Positions 35,472 through 44,573 of a DNA stretch of 64,000 bases are shown in pieces. The notes beneath the pieces are model-generated. The model had not been told where the DNA came from, made no database searches, and saw nothing but the letters and a program-made list of their open reading frames with translations. A program made the position numbers and the translations under genes. The number at the start of each line of letters is the position of its first letter. The stretch's first letter is position 1. The stretch is taken from positions 25,188 to 89,187 of the forward strand of contig CAJKBH010000010.1 of the NCBI GenBank assembly GCA_905198125.1, in the 5' to 3' direction. This DNA comes from an uncultured Porphyromonadaceae bacterium (GTDB lineage: Bacteria > Bacteroidota > Bacteroidia > Bacteroidales > Muribaculaceae).

Positions 35472-38400
35472 ATGGACGAACTAACAAAACGAACGCCCCG
35501 TCGGGAATTGCGTTACGGCATCAAGGCTCTTATATTGAGTTTCGTGATGCTGATGATAGCGTTTCCGTCGTATGCGAGAAATGGCAACATCACCATCAAT
35601 GTAAGCGGTGTGCCGATGCAGACTGTCTTGAAAAAAATCGAGCAGCAGACCGATTACAGGTTCTTCTACAGCAAGGACGCCGTGAACGTCAACTCCAAGG
35701 TGAGCCTGAACGTCACGAACGAGCCGCTGACGGCTGTGCTTGACAAACTTTTCGACAGCAGCGGCATCAGCTATCGCATTAACAAGAAGCAGATAGTACT
35801 GACCAAAGGAGGCAAAGCCGAGCCGAAAGCGGGCGGCGCCACCGAAGCGAAGAACAAGAAGAAAGGCGAGACGGTGCGTGTGACCGGATATGTGCGTGAT
35901 GAGGCCGGAGAGCCGCTGATCGGAGTTACGGTAATGGACAAGGGAACCATGAAAGGAGCTGCCACAGATGTTGACGGCAAGTATGAGATTGACGTTCCGG
36001 TCGGATCCAGTCTGAAATATTCGTACGTAGGCTATGATCCGGTTTCAAAAAAGGTGAACGGAGCCGGCGAGCTGGACGTCACCATGAGTGAAGGTGCCAA
36101 TGTCCTTAACGAAGTGGTGGTGATCGGCTACGGCACGATGGACAAGAAGGAACTGACCTCCGCCATAAGCCATGTCGGAGAAAAGGACTTCCTGTCAGTA
36201 AGTTCTCTTGATCCCAAGATGCTGATACAAGGCAAGGTGCCGGGCGTATCCATTACCAACACGGGTGCGGGTGACCCGAATAACCAGGCCAGTATTCAGA
36301 TTCGCGGCGTCTCCTCACGTTCAGCGGGTCTTGGACCGTTGATTGTCATCGACGGAGTGCCTGGCGGAGACCTTACGAACGTCAGTCCCAACGACATCGC
36401 ATCGTTTGACATTCTGAAAGACGGCGCCGCATCGGCCATATATGGAACGCGTGGATCCAATGGAGTCGTTGTGGTTACGACCAAGAAAGGAGCGCGCGAC
36501 GGAAAGACGCACACATCGTATTCCTGTACACTGTCATGGGATGTGATGAAGAAAGAACTGGACATGATGAGCGCGCAGGATTTCCGCGAGATCCGTCTTG
36601 GCTGGGGAGACCCCGGAGTGGACATCGGCGGAAATGTCGACTGGCTTGACGCCGTGTCGCGCACGGGATTCATCATGAAACATACGCTCTCGGTAAGCGG
36701 CGGTAATGAAAGAAGCAATTACCGGGTAAGTGCCGACTATCGCGATGCGAACGGAATAGACCTGCGGTCGGGCAGACGCGAGTATGGAGCGCGTGCGTCG
36801 GTGCATCATTCCACCAAGGGAGATCTGTTCACAATAGACCTCAATGTGGCGCCACGCGTCATATCGCGCGACAATGCCGACTGGGGAGTGTTCAAGGACG
36901 CCATTGAGGCCAATCCGACCACCCCTCTGATGGATCCGAAGAATCCCGCTCAATATTATAATTTTTTCGGGCAGATAGCCGGCAGCAATCCTGTGGAGAG
37001 ACAGAAGCTGGAGAAAAGCCATGGCGACGACAGACTGCTGGACATGGACGGATCGCTGAAACTTAACCTGCTTCCGTTGTTTTACAGGAACGAGACGACC
37101 GGACAGAATCTGTCCACCCAGATTATGTTTGCGAGTCATCATTACAGCAACGACAACACTTCGTTCGTACCGTCGACCAGCACGGCATGTCTGAACAGCG
37201 GACACGAGGGTGTCGCTTCGCGCTCATACAACAAAAGTCATCAGTACATTCTGGAATGGCTTACAAATTACAGCGCATGTTTTGCGGACAAACACAATCT
37301 GAAGGCCATGATAGGATATTCCTATCAGTATGCCCAGACTTCCGGCTTTAATGCCGAGAACCGGGATTTCCCCAACGATGGTCTCGGTGCTGACAATCTT
37401 GGATCCGGACTATGGGCCAAGGAGGAAGGCGAGGTGCTGATGGGCAGCTATAAGAACGATTCGAAACTTATCTCCTTCTTCGGCCGATTGAGCTATGATT
37501 ACGACGGTAAATATCTTGTCACCGCGTCCCTGCGTCATGAAGGTTCCTCGAAATTCGGTATGAATCATAAATGGGGTAATTTCCCCGCCGTTTCCGTGGG
37601 ATGGCGCATCTCGCAGGAGGAATTCATGAAAGACATCACATGGATAAACGACCTGAAGCTAAGGGCCGACTATGGAGTCACCGGCAATCAGGATTTCGGC
37701 AGCTATCTGTCGATAAACACCATGAGCGGATTCGGATACTATTACTACAACGGAAAATATATACAGGTATGGGGACCCGGCAAGAACGTGAATCCCGACC
37801 TCCATTGGGAAAAGGGAAAGAACTGGAATATCGGTCTTGATTTCTCATTGCTCGACAATCGAATCTACGGCTCGCTGAACTATTTCAACCGCAGGCAGCA
37901 GGATCTGCTCGGCAATTACACGGTGTCGGTGCCGCCGAACATCCATGGCGAGACATTCGTGAATGTGGGAACGATGAAAAACACCGGATTTGAATTCGAC
38001 CTTAACTTCAATGTGGTGGAGACCGGGAATTTCTCATACAATTTCAGTGTGATCGGAAGCACGATGAGCAATAAGTTCGTGAAATTCAGTAATTCGGAAT
38101 ATGTCGGACAGGATTATTACAGCGTCTGCGAGACAGTGAATCCGTATCCGTACTATTACCTGCAGCGCATCGAGAAGGGGAAGCCGATAGGCAATTTCTA
38201 CATGTGGAAATATGCCGGCGTCGACCGCAACGGCGACTGGGTGGTATATGATAAGAACGGAGAAATGATCAGTGCGTCGATGGCCACTGAAGAAGACCGT
38301 CGTGTGGTTGGAAACGGAATGCCGAAATTCACCATGTCGACGACACATAACTTCCGTTACCGCAATTTCGATTTATCGCTGTTCTTCCGTGGAGCTTTCG

Positions 38401-38780
38401 GTTTCCAGATTTTCAACATTCATGATTTTTATTACGGCACCCGCAACTTCAACGGTAATATGCTGACAAAAGCATACGGCAAGAATTTCGACGTATCGCC
38501 ATACTCCGCTCCGGTAGTGAGTGACTATTTCCTTGAAAACGGCGACTATTTCAAGCTTGACATGATAACGCTTGGTTATACGCTGCGCCTGCCCCAATGC
38601 CGCTTCATAGACAAGGTGAGGGTCTACGGCACCGTCAACAATGTGTTCACGCTCACAAAATTCACCGGAGTCGATCCATCCACCTATCAGGTCAACGGCC
38701 TGCAGCCCGGAGCGCAAGGCGACCGGAGTTATTACCCCTCGACGCGTCAGTTCATCGTGGGTCTTCAGGTTGATTTCTAA
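35472..38780 (+). CDS. SusC/RagA family TonB-linked outer-membrane transporter with STN domain
   Basis: This 1102-residue protein has a signal region (about 1-37), an STN domain (38-112) for signalling to FecR, a carboxypeptidase-regulatory-like domain (VRVTGYVRDEAGEPLIGVTV), the SusC TonB-box region LNEVVVIGYGT, a plug (GLGPLIVIDGVPGGDL, SFDILKDGAASAIYGTRGSN) and a large barrel ending TRQFIVGLQVDF. It imports oligosaccharides with the SusD-like lipoprotein encoded 19 bp downstream. The STN domain fits control by the divergent ECF sigma-FecR pair. Confidence 0.95.
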   Translation: MDELTKRTPRRELRYGIKALILSFVMLMIAFPSYARNGNITINVSGVPMQTVLKKIEQQTDYRFFYSKDAVNVNSKVSLNVTNEPLTAVLDKLFDSSGISYRINKKQIVLTKGGKAEPKAGGATEAKNKKKGETVRVTGYVRDEAGEPLIGVTVMDKGTMKGAATDVDGKYEIDVPVGSSLKYSYVGYDPVSKKVNGAGELDVTMSEGANVLNEVVVIGYGTMDKKELTSAISHVGEKDFLSVSSLDPKMLIQGKVPGVSITNTGAGDPNNQASIQIRGVSSRSAGLGPLIVIDGVPGGDLTNVSPNDIASFDILKDGAASAIYGTRGSNGVVVVTTKKGARDGKTHTSYSCTLSWDVMKKELDMMSAQDFREIRLGWGDPGVDIGGNVDWLDAVSRTGFIMKHTLSVSGGNERSNYRVSADYRDANGIDLRSGRREYGARASVHHSTKGDLFTIDLNVAPRVISRDNADWGVFKDAIEANPTTPLMDPKNPAQYYNFFGQIAGSNPVERQKLEKSHGDDRLLDMDGSLKLNLLPLFYRNETTGQNLSTQIMFASHHYSNDNTSFVPSTSTACLNSGHEGVASRSYNKSHQYILEWLTNYSACFADKHNLKAMIGYSYQYAQTSGFNAENRDFPNDGLGADNLGSGLWAKEEGEVLMGSYKNDSKLISFFGRLSYDYDGKYLVTASLRHEGSSKFGMNHKWGNFPAVSVGWRISQEEFMKDITWINDLKLRADYGVTGNQDFGSYLSINTMSGFGYYYYNGKYIQVWGPGKNVNPDLHWEKGKNWNIGLDFSLLDNRIYGSLNYFNRRQQDLLGNYTVSVPPNIHGETFVNVGTMKNTGFEFDLNFNVVETGNFSYNFSVIGSTMSNKFVKFSNSEYVGQDYYSVCETVNPYPYYYLQRIEKGKPIGNFYMWKYAGVDRNGDWVVYDKNGEMISASMATEEDRRVVGNGMPKFTMSTTHNFRYRNFDLSLFFRGAFGFQIFNIHDFYYGTRNFNGNMLTKAYGKNFDVSPYSAPVVSDYFLENGDYFKLDMITLGYTLRLPQCRFIDKVRVYGTVNNVFTLTKFTGVDPSTYQVNGLQPGAQGDRSYYPSTRQFIVGLQVDF

Positions 38781-38799
38781 CAGCAAAAACAACTTAGAC

Positions 38800-40527
38800 A
38801 TGAAATTTCTGAAACATATCGTGATAGCCACTGCGTCAGTGCTGGTCCTGGGAGGTTGCACCAACCTCGACGAGACTCTCTACGACCAGGTGGGTTCGGA
38901 AAACTATTATAATACCAAGATGGATGTGATCCGGGCCGTGTTCCGACCCTTCGAACACGCATACTGGAGTATATGCAACCGTCATATACTGAACGAGCTT
39001 CCCGCAGACCAGCTCATCACGCCTACCCGCGACGGCTGGTTTTATGACGGAGGATGCTGGGAACGCCTGCATTATCATACATGGACCGTAGACGACTTCG
39101 TCGAGGCCAGGGATGAATGGAACGGCTGTTTCCAGGGAGTCATGCAGTGTAATCTGGTAATCGAGGATTTGAGCCGGTTCACACCCGAGCAATTCGGTTT
39201 CAGCGAGGCTGAGTTCCACAATCTGACGGCTCAATGCCGCATACTCCGTGCGTGGTTCTACATAAGGCTGCTCGACGAGTTCCGCAATGTGCCGCTGGTC
39301 ACGACCTTTAGTGACCGACCCAATAATCCCCAGGCCGCTCCTGAAGAAACATTCAAGTTCATAGAGAGTGAGCTTAAGGACAATATCGGGCTGCTTATAA
39401 AGAAAAACGGGCTGGGCACCAACGCCCAGATACAGGGACAATGGACACAGGCCGCCGCCGCGTCTCTGCTGGTGCGTCTGTATCTGAATGCCGAAGTATA
39501 TACGGGACAGCCCCGATATGAGGATTGCGCGAAGGTGGCCCAGGATATCCTTGACAACAAGTATGGCGACTATGCCTTGGCCGACCGTTGGGATGCCGCA
39601 TTCGATTATGACAACGACAATTGCGACGAAGTGATCTTCGGATTCCCGGGTGCGAAGGGATATTCGCACTGGCATTACGATTACAACACCTACGGCTGGA
39701 CGGTTCCAGCCAATGCGGCGTGGTTCCTGGACGACAACAAGTCAGGCATCCATCATAACTGCAAGTATGCCGCTTCGCCAAGCTATGACCTGGACGGCAA
39801 TCTGTATGATTACGAGCTCGGAATGCCCGTACAGAACTTCAGGAAATATCCGGGCGACGAGCGTATGAAGTTCTATACCAATACCGGCGACAGCCGCCGC
39901 GAGGGTATGTTCCTCTACGGATATCTTGAATATAAGGACAACTCCGGCAACATTACGCGTCTGCGTGCTCCCGAGCTTCCCTACGACCTGTATATCCGCG
40001 ATGCCGTCGGCAAGTTCCAGGGACTTGATCCCGACAAATGGCCGGGCGACAAGACCAGTACGTTGCGTAACGGCGACCACAATTCCGGCTGGCATTTCGT
40101 GAAGTATCCTTTGTTGAGTGATGACGATCCGAATCAGGTGGAGAGCGATTATACGGAGATCCGCCTTCCGGAGATCATCTATTCGCTGGCCGAATGCAAG
40201 ATGCGTGCGGGCGACAAGACAGGAGCCGCGCAGCTGCTGAATTCCGTAAGACGTCGCAATTATCCGGCCGAGAACCTCGATAACGTGCTGTACGCTCCCG
40301 AAGGAAAGGTGAAATTCGACGAGAACGAGATGCTGGCCGAATGGGGCAGGGAATTCTTTGCCGAAAGCCGGCGACGGATAGACCTGGTGCGTTTCGGAAA
40401 ATTCAATACGGGACGCTGGTGGGACAAGACCCCGGATGCCGACAATCACACGGCGATATTCCCCATAGTCCGCTCCATTCTCAACTCCAACTCCCTGCTG
40501 GAGCAGAATCCGGGATACGGCAGATAG
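38800..40527 (+). CDS. SusD/RagB family glycan-binding lipoprotein
   Basis: This 575-residue protein has a lipobox (LVLGGC, Cys20), TPR-rich helices (VIEDLSRFTPEQFGF, AQCRILRAWFYIRLLDEF, AAASLLVRLYLNAEV) and the SusD C-terminal pattern RLPEIIYSLAECKMRAGDK, then AEWGREFFAESRRRIDLVRF. It caps the SusC pore and binds the incoming glycan at the surface. The ATG at 38800 follows the SusC stop by 19 bp; earlier ATGs in frame lie within susC. A strong hairpin follows the stop. Confidence 0.95.
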   Translation: MKFLKHIVIATASVLVLGGCTNLDETLYDQVGSENYYNTKMDVIRAVFRPFEHAYWSICNRHILNELPADQLITPTRDGWFYDGGCWERLHYHTWTVDDFVEARDEWNGCFQGVMQCNLVIEDLSRFTPEQFGFSEAEFHNLTAQCRILRAWFYIRLLDEFRNVPLVTTFSDRPNNPQAAPEETFKFIESELKDNIGLLIKKNGLGTNAQIQGQWTQAAAASLLVRLYLNAEVYTGQPRYEDCAKVAQDILDNKYGDYALADRWDAAFDYDNDNCDEVIFGFPGAKGYSHWHYDYNTYGWTVPANAAWFLDDNKSGIHHNCKYAASPSYDLDGNLYDYELGMPVQNFRKYPGDERMKFYTNTGDSRREGMFLYGYLEYKDNSGNITRLRAPELPYDLYIRDAVGKFQGLDPDKWPGDKTSTLRNGDHNSGWHFVKYPLLSDDDPNQVESDYTEIRLPEIIYSLAECKMRAGDKTGAAQLLNSVRRRNYPAENLDNVLYAPEGKVKFDENEMLAEWGREFFAESRRRIDLVRFGKFNTGRWWDKTPDADNHTAIFPIVRSILNSNSLLEQNPGYGR

Positions 40528-40535
40528 TCGCGCCG

Positions 40536-40567
40536 GGCAGGTCTCCCGGAATGACGGGAGACCTGCC
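40536..40567 (+). other. Hairpin between the SusD and SusF-like genes
   Basis: GGCAGGTCTCCCG and CGGGAGACCTGCC form a perfect 13-bp stem with a 6-base loop. No T-run follows, so this is more likely an mRNA-processing or stability element inside the operon than a terminator. Confidence 0.65.
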
Positions 40568-40603
40568 TGAAACAACTTCTCACTAATTAATCTATAAAGA
40601 CTT

Positions 40604-42118
40604 ATGAAGTTAAAGAATATATTCAGTTTACTGTCCTTCCTCCTGCTCCTGACGCTCGGGGGCTGCGAGGGGGCGAAAGATCTGGTGATAATAGAAGAAG
40701 ACCTTCCTATAAAGACATCGGTGCTTTATATGGTCGGGGATGCCACGCCCAAGGGATGGGACATAAATTCCCCGACACCCCTTGTGGCATCGGACGAGGA
40801 CCCTCTTGTGTTTACGTGGGAGGGCAACATGAATGTCGGAGAAATGAAACTCTGCATCACTACCGGCAGCTGGAACGACCCGTTCATTCGTCCTCTGACG
40901 GGAGGAACGGAAATAGGCAAAGAGCCGATCAACGACGCGCCGTTCAAGATGACCGCCGGGGACCCGGACGACAAATGGAACATAGTGGAAGCCGGTGTGT
41001 ACAGACTTGAGTTCGACATGCGTCACCGTACCATGAGCACAGAGTATCTGCGTGAACCCGACGGACCCGAGATCACGCCCATCGAGACTGAAAACCTGTA
41101 TCTTATCGGAGACGCGACACCTTCATGGTGGAACATAGACACGCCTACGCCTTGCGAAAGAATCTCGGACTTCATATTCGTTTATGAGGGCGGTCTTAAC
41201 GAAGGAGCGCTGCAGGCACTGCTTACACCCGGCGACTGGGCTCCGGCTTTCATACTTCCGATTGAAGCCGACAGCAAGATCGGCAAGTCGGGGAAAGACA
41301 AGGAAACCTTCAATTATTCCATCAACCACAACAACATGTGGCAGGTAGAGGATGCCGGACGTTACCGTCTGACCTTCGACCTCGAGCACTGGACCATATC
41401 TGCCGAATATCTGGGAGCATACGCTCCGGAGAAACTTTATATCGTGGGTTCTGCCACGGCGGGTGGCTGGAGTCTCGACAATGCCACGGAGCTGACTCCG
41501 GTAGATGGAATCGAAGGAGAATATACCTGGACCGGATATCTTTCCAAGGGAACGTTCAAGGCCACGACGGTCAAGGACTTCGGCGCGCCGTTCTATCGGC
41601 CTTCGTCGCCTGATTGCCAGATTTCCGAAAACGGCATAACCGCGACCGATGTAGTACTGACATCCGAACCGGACGACCAGTGGAATGTGGTAACAGCCGG
41701 CAACTACAAGATAGACATCAACACCAAGAAGATGACAATCTCGGCGGAATATCTGGGAGATCCCGGAAAGAGACCCATTGAAACGTCAACGCTTTATATC
41801 CTGGGTGACGCCACTCCCAACAGCTGGGACATCGGTGCTCCGACGCCCCTTGTGATGAAATCGGAATATGTATTCGTATATGAGGGAAAACTCTTCAAGG
41901 GTGCCCTTCAGGCCACGGCGATGGCCGGAGACTGGAACGTTCCGTTCATTCTGCCTGTGGCTAATGGCTGCAAGATAAGCAAGACAGGTGTGGAAAGCGA
42001 CGAGTTCGATTATCTCGTAGACCATACAAATATGTGGCAGGTGGAGGACCCGGGCAATTACCGTCTGACATTCGACCTCGAAAACTGGACCATAAACGCC
42101 GAATACCTCGGCGAATGA
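40604..42118 (+). CDS. SusF/SusE-like outer-membrane lipoprotein with four tandem modules
   Basis: This 504-residue lipoprotein (lipobox LTLGGC, Cys21) has a short spacer and four tandem modules of about 113-124 residues beginning near L41, L165, L278 and L397, each opening LYxxGxATxxxW and closing WxVxxxGxYxxxFDxxxxTxxxEYLG. Modules 2 and 4 are the closest pair. They resemble the starch-binding modules of SusE/SusF, with conserved aromatics that could stack on sugars. It should extend glycan capture at the surface. Hairpins lie on both sides of the gene. Confidence 0.88.
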   Translation: MKLKNIFSLLSFLLLLTLGGCEGAKDLVIIEEDLPIKTSVLYMVGDATPKGWDINSPTPLVASDEDPLVFTWEGNMNVGEMKLCITTGSWNDPFIRPLTGGTEIGKEPINDAPFKMTAGDPDDKWNIVEAGVYRLEFDMRHRTMSTEYLREPDGPEITPIETENLYLIGDATPSWWNIDTPTPCERISDFIFVYEGGLNEGALQALLTPGDWAPAFILPIEADSKIGKSGKDKETFNYSINHNNMWQVEDAGRYRLTFDLEHWTISAEYLGAYAPEKLYIVGSATAGGWSLDNATELTPVDGIEGEYTWTGYLSKGTFKATTVKDFGAPFYRPSSPDCQISENGITATDVVLTSEPDDQWNVVTAGNYKIDINTKKMTISAEYLGDPGKRPIETSTLYILGDATPNSWDIGAPTPLVMKSEYVFVYEGKLFKGALQATAMAGDWNVPFILPVANGCKISKTGVESDEFDYLVDHTNMWQVEDPGNYRLTFDLENWTINAEYLGE

Positions 42119-42122
42119 TACG

Positions 42123-42154
42123 TAAGTGAATGCGACTTTGTTCGCATTCACTTA
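42123..42154 (+). other. Hairpin between the SusF-like and GH27-like genes
   Basis: TAAGTGAATGCGA and TCGCATTCACTTA form a perfect 13-bp stem with a 6-base loop, 4 bp after the SusF-like stop. Ten bases later a T5 run (CTTTTTG) follows, so it may act as a partial terminator that lowers expression of the enzymes downstream. Confidence 0.6.
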
Positions 42155-42197
42155 AACATCAGTCTTTTTGAAAAATCAACTCAGAAAACAAATTGAA

Positions 42198-43628
42198 ATG
42201 AAAATAAAATTAGGAATTATGAGCTTACTTGCATCCACGCTCGCCGCCGTGGCATTGACAGGGTGCGTCGAGAACATCGAGATGCGGCGTCCTCAGAAGT
42301 TTGAGTTGCCGGACCTGCCTCCCATCGAGGAGATACACAACTTCAAGGCTCCGCTGTACTGGAGCGTCTATGAATACTGCCACACCCAGTCGCAGAGTGG
42401 AGTGAAGAACGAGGACATGGACATCACCGCCGCTCAATGGGAACAGATCACTGACTGGCTGGCCCGCGACCTGAAGCCTTACGGTTACGATATGGTATGC
42501 ACCGACGGCTTCATATCGCAGAACTGTAAGGACGGGTCGCCGTATATGACGCATTACGGATCTATGTCCATAAAGGAACTTGTGGAGATGTGTAAGAAGA
42601 AGGGCCTGAAGGTCGGAATCTATGACAATCCGCTGTGGGTACACGCTCCGTGGGACACCAAGGTGCCGGATTCGGAATATACCGTAGGCGACCTGCTCTG
42701 GGACCATAAGAGCGAGGTGCTGAATCCCGGTACGGAGGATATGTGGGGATTCCAGTGGGTCGTGGCCAGTTATCCCGGCGCCAAGGAATACATAGACGGA
42801 TTCTTCAAGCATTACGCTGAACTCGGAATCGACTACATCCGTGTCGATTTCCTGTCATGGTACGAGGACGGAAAAGACAGGAACATGGGTCCGATAGGCC
42901 GTGGCTACGGGCGTGAGTCGTATGTTCGCGCATTGTCCTACATCGCGGAGAATGCGAAGAAATACGGTATATTCATTTCGCTTGTGATGCCTCATCTGTA
43001 TTATGATGCCGAAATAGAGAAACTGTGCGGCAACATGGTGCGTATCGTGCAGGATACGGGCAACGGCGGCTGGTGGCACTATTCCGATTGCGAGAGAGGA
43101 AAATCGTGGACCACATGGCCGAACTGCATGAATATGTTTGACGGATTCGTGTATTGGTCCCATATCTCAGGGCGTGGCAAGGTGTTGCTGGACGGCGACT
43201 TCATCCGTCTCAACACTTTCAACACCGATGCGGAGAAGGAATCGGTGGTGTCGCTTCAGCTTATGGCCGGAGGACCCGTCACGATAGCCGACCAGTACAA
43301 TACCATCGGCGACAATACCCGATTCTATACCAATACTGAAATGCTGGCCCTGAATACCGACGGCTTTGTAGGCAAACCATTGAGCGACGAACTGAACAGC
43401 AAGGAGAGCCAGATCTGGTACGGGCAGTTGTCAGACGGCAACTATGTGATAGGCCTGTTCAACCGCGATGACAACGCCATGTCGGTCAGCGTGGATTTCA
43501 AGACACTCGGCATCGACGGCGAATGGAAAGTCCGTGACTTGTGGAAGCATGCTGATGAAGGTGTGGCAAAATCGTTGTCGGTCACACTTGCTCCTCATGG
43601 ATGTAAAATAGTAAAACTCACCAAATAA
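42198..43628 (+). CDS. GH27-like (clan GH-D) glycoside hydrolase lipoprotein
   Basis: This 476-residue protein has a lipobox (VALTGC, Cys23) and a TIM-barrel pattern of clan GH-D: KGLKVGIYDNPLW, DYIRVDFLSW with probable nucleophile D217, and VRIVQDTGNGGW with probable acid/base D286. Near the end comes SLQLMAGGPVTIADQ, then LALNTDGFVGKPL, the usual GH27 pattern, followed by a small beta domain. The family includes alpha-galactosidases and isomaltodextranases; which applies is not clear. The ATG at 42198 was chosen because it gives a proper lipoprotein signal. Confidence 0.75.
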   Translation: MKIKLGIMSLLASTLAAVALTGCVENIEMRRPQKFELPDLPPIEEIHNFKAPLYWSVYEYCHTQSQSGVKNEDMDITAAQWEQITDWLARDLKPYGYDMVCTDGFISQNCKDGSPYMTHYGSMSIKELVEMCKKKGLKVGIYDNPLWVHAPWDTKVPDSEYTVGDLLWDHKSEVLNPGTEDMWGFQWVVASYPGAKEYIDGFFKHYAELGIDYIRVDFLSWYEDGKDRNMGPIGRGYGRESYVRALSYIAENAKKYGIFISLVMPHLYYDAEIEKLCGNMVRIVQDTGNGGWWHYSDCERGKSWTTWPNCMNMFDGFVYWSHISGRGKVLLDGDFIRLNTFNTDAEKESVVSLQLMAGGPVTIADQYNTIGDNTRFYTNTEMLALNTDGFVGKPLSDELNSKESQIWYGQLSDGNYVIGLFNRDDNAMSVSVDFKTLGIDGEWKVRDLWKHADEGVAKSLSVTLAPHGCKIVKLTK

Positions 43629-43640
43629 ATACATATAGCT

Positions 43641-44567
43641 ATGAAAAAAACTATCTTATCAATCATCATGGCCGTTGCAGGAAGCGCCATGGCCCTGGCT
43701 GAGAACCCCGCGGAACTGTATATGATCGGAGGGGCTACCGAGGGTGGATGGTCCTGGAACGACGTGACAGTAATGAATCCCGTAGAGGGACAGACCGGTG
43801 TCTACTCCTATACAGGCGCGCTGAAAGCCTTCGATTTCAAGATTTATCCCGAAAGAGATGATAACTGGAGTGGCAAACCCGCTTACCATCCGGAGACGGA
43901 AAACTGCGAGATCTCGAAAACCGGCGTGGCAAGCGATAAAATGGTGCTCGCCAGTGAGCCGGACTACAAATGGCTGGTAAAGGATGCAGGCGTGTATACG
44001 ATAACCGTCAACATCGATGCAATGACAATCTCCGCGACTTATGTCGGAGAAAGTGAGCAGCCCAAGACATTATATCTGATTGGTGATGTGTGCGGATGGA
44101 GTATAGATAATCCGACGCTTTGTGAGTCAGAGGGAGACAACGTATTTGTATACACCGGCGAATTTCAGGCAGGTTGGATTTTCCAGGCTATGCGCGAGAA
44201 GGGAAATTGGATGGCGGATTTTATCGTCCCGACAGAGGCTACGACTCTTGAAGCCCCGATCGGCAGTGTAACGGCGATAGTTAATATCCCTGAAGCGGGC
44301 CTGGAGAATAATGCATGCCAATCTTCATCGGACCACACCAAAGCCTGGATCGTGGAGAAGGCAGGAACCTATACCCTGAAGTTCAATCTCAATGACTGGA
44401 CGCTGAATGTCACGCCGACCGGTTCGACGGGCGCCGTAGAAATCTTGACCGATGCGAATGCTCCGGCTGAGTACTACAACTTGCAGGGTGTGCGCGTATA
44501 TGATCCCGCCGGCGGATTGTATCTGGTACGTAAAGGTGGAAAAGTCTCGAAGGTCATGATTAAATAA
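43641..44567 (+). CDS. SusE/SusF-like secreted protein with two modules and a C-terminal sorting-type motif
   Basis: This 308-residue protein has a type I signal peptide (about 1-20, AMALA) and two modules like those of the SusF-like lipoprotein (LYMIGGATEGGWSW near residue 26; LYLIGDVCGWSI near 145). It ends in YYNLQGVRVYDP and a Gly-Leu-Tyr plus Lys-rich tail, a C-terminal element common on secreted Bacteroidales proteins that resembles type IX sorting domains. It has no lipobox, unlike its paralogue. It lies 12 bp after the GH27-like gene and 6 bp before the esterase gene. Confidence 0.75.
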   Translation: MKKTILSIIMAVAGSAMALAENPAELYMIGGATEGGWSWNDVTVMNPVEGQTGVYSYTGALKAFDFKIYPERDDNWSGKPAYHPETENCEISKTGVASDKMVLASEPDYKWLVKDAGVYTITVNIDAMTISATYVGESEQPKTLYLIGDVCGWSIDNPTLCESEGDNVFVYTGEFQAGWIFQAMREKGNWMADFIVPTEATTLEAPIGSVTAIVNIPEAGLENNACQSSSDHTKAWIVEKAGTYTLKFNLNDWTLNVTPTGSTGAVEILTDANAPAEYYNLQGVRVYDPAGGLYLVRKGGKVSKVMIK

Positions 44568-44573
44568 TCCGGA

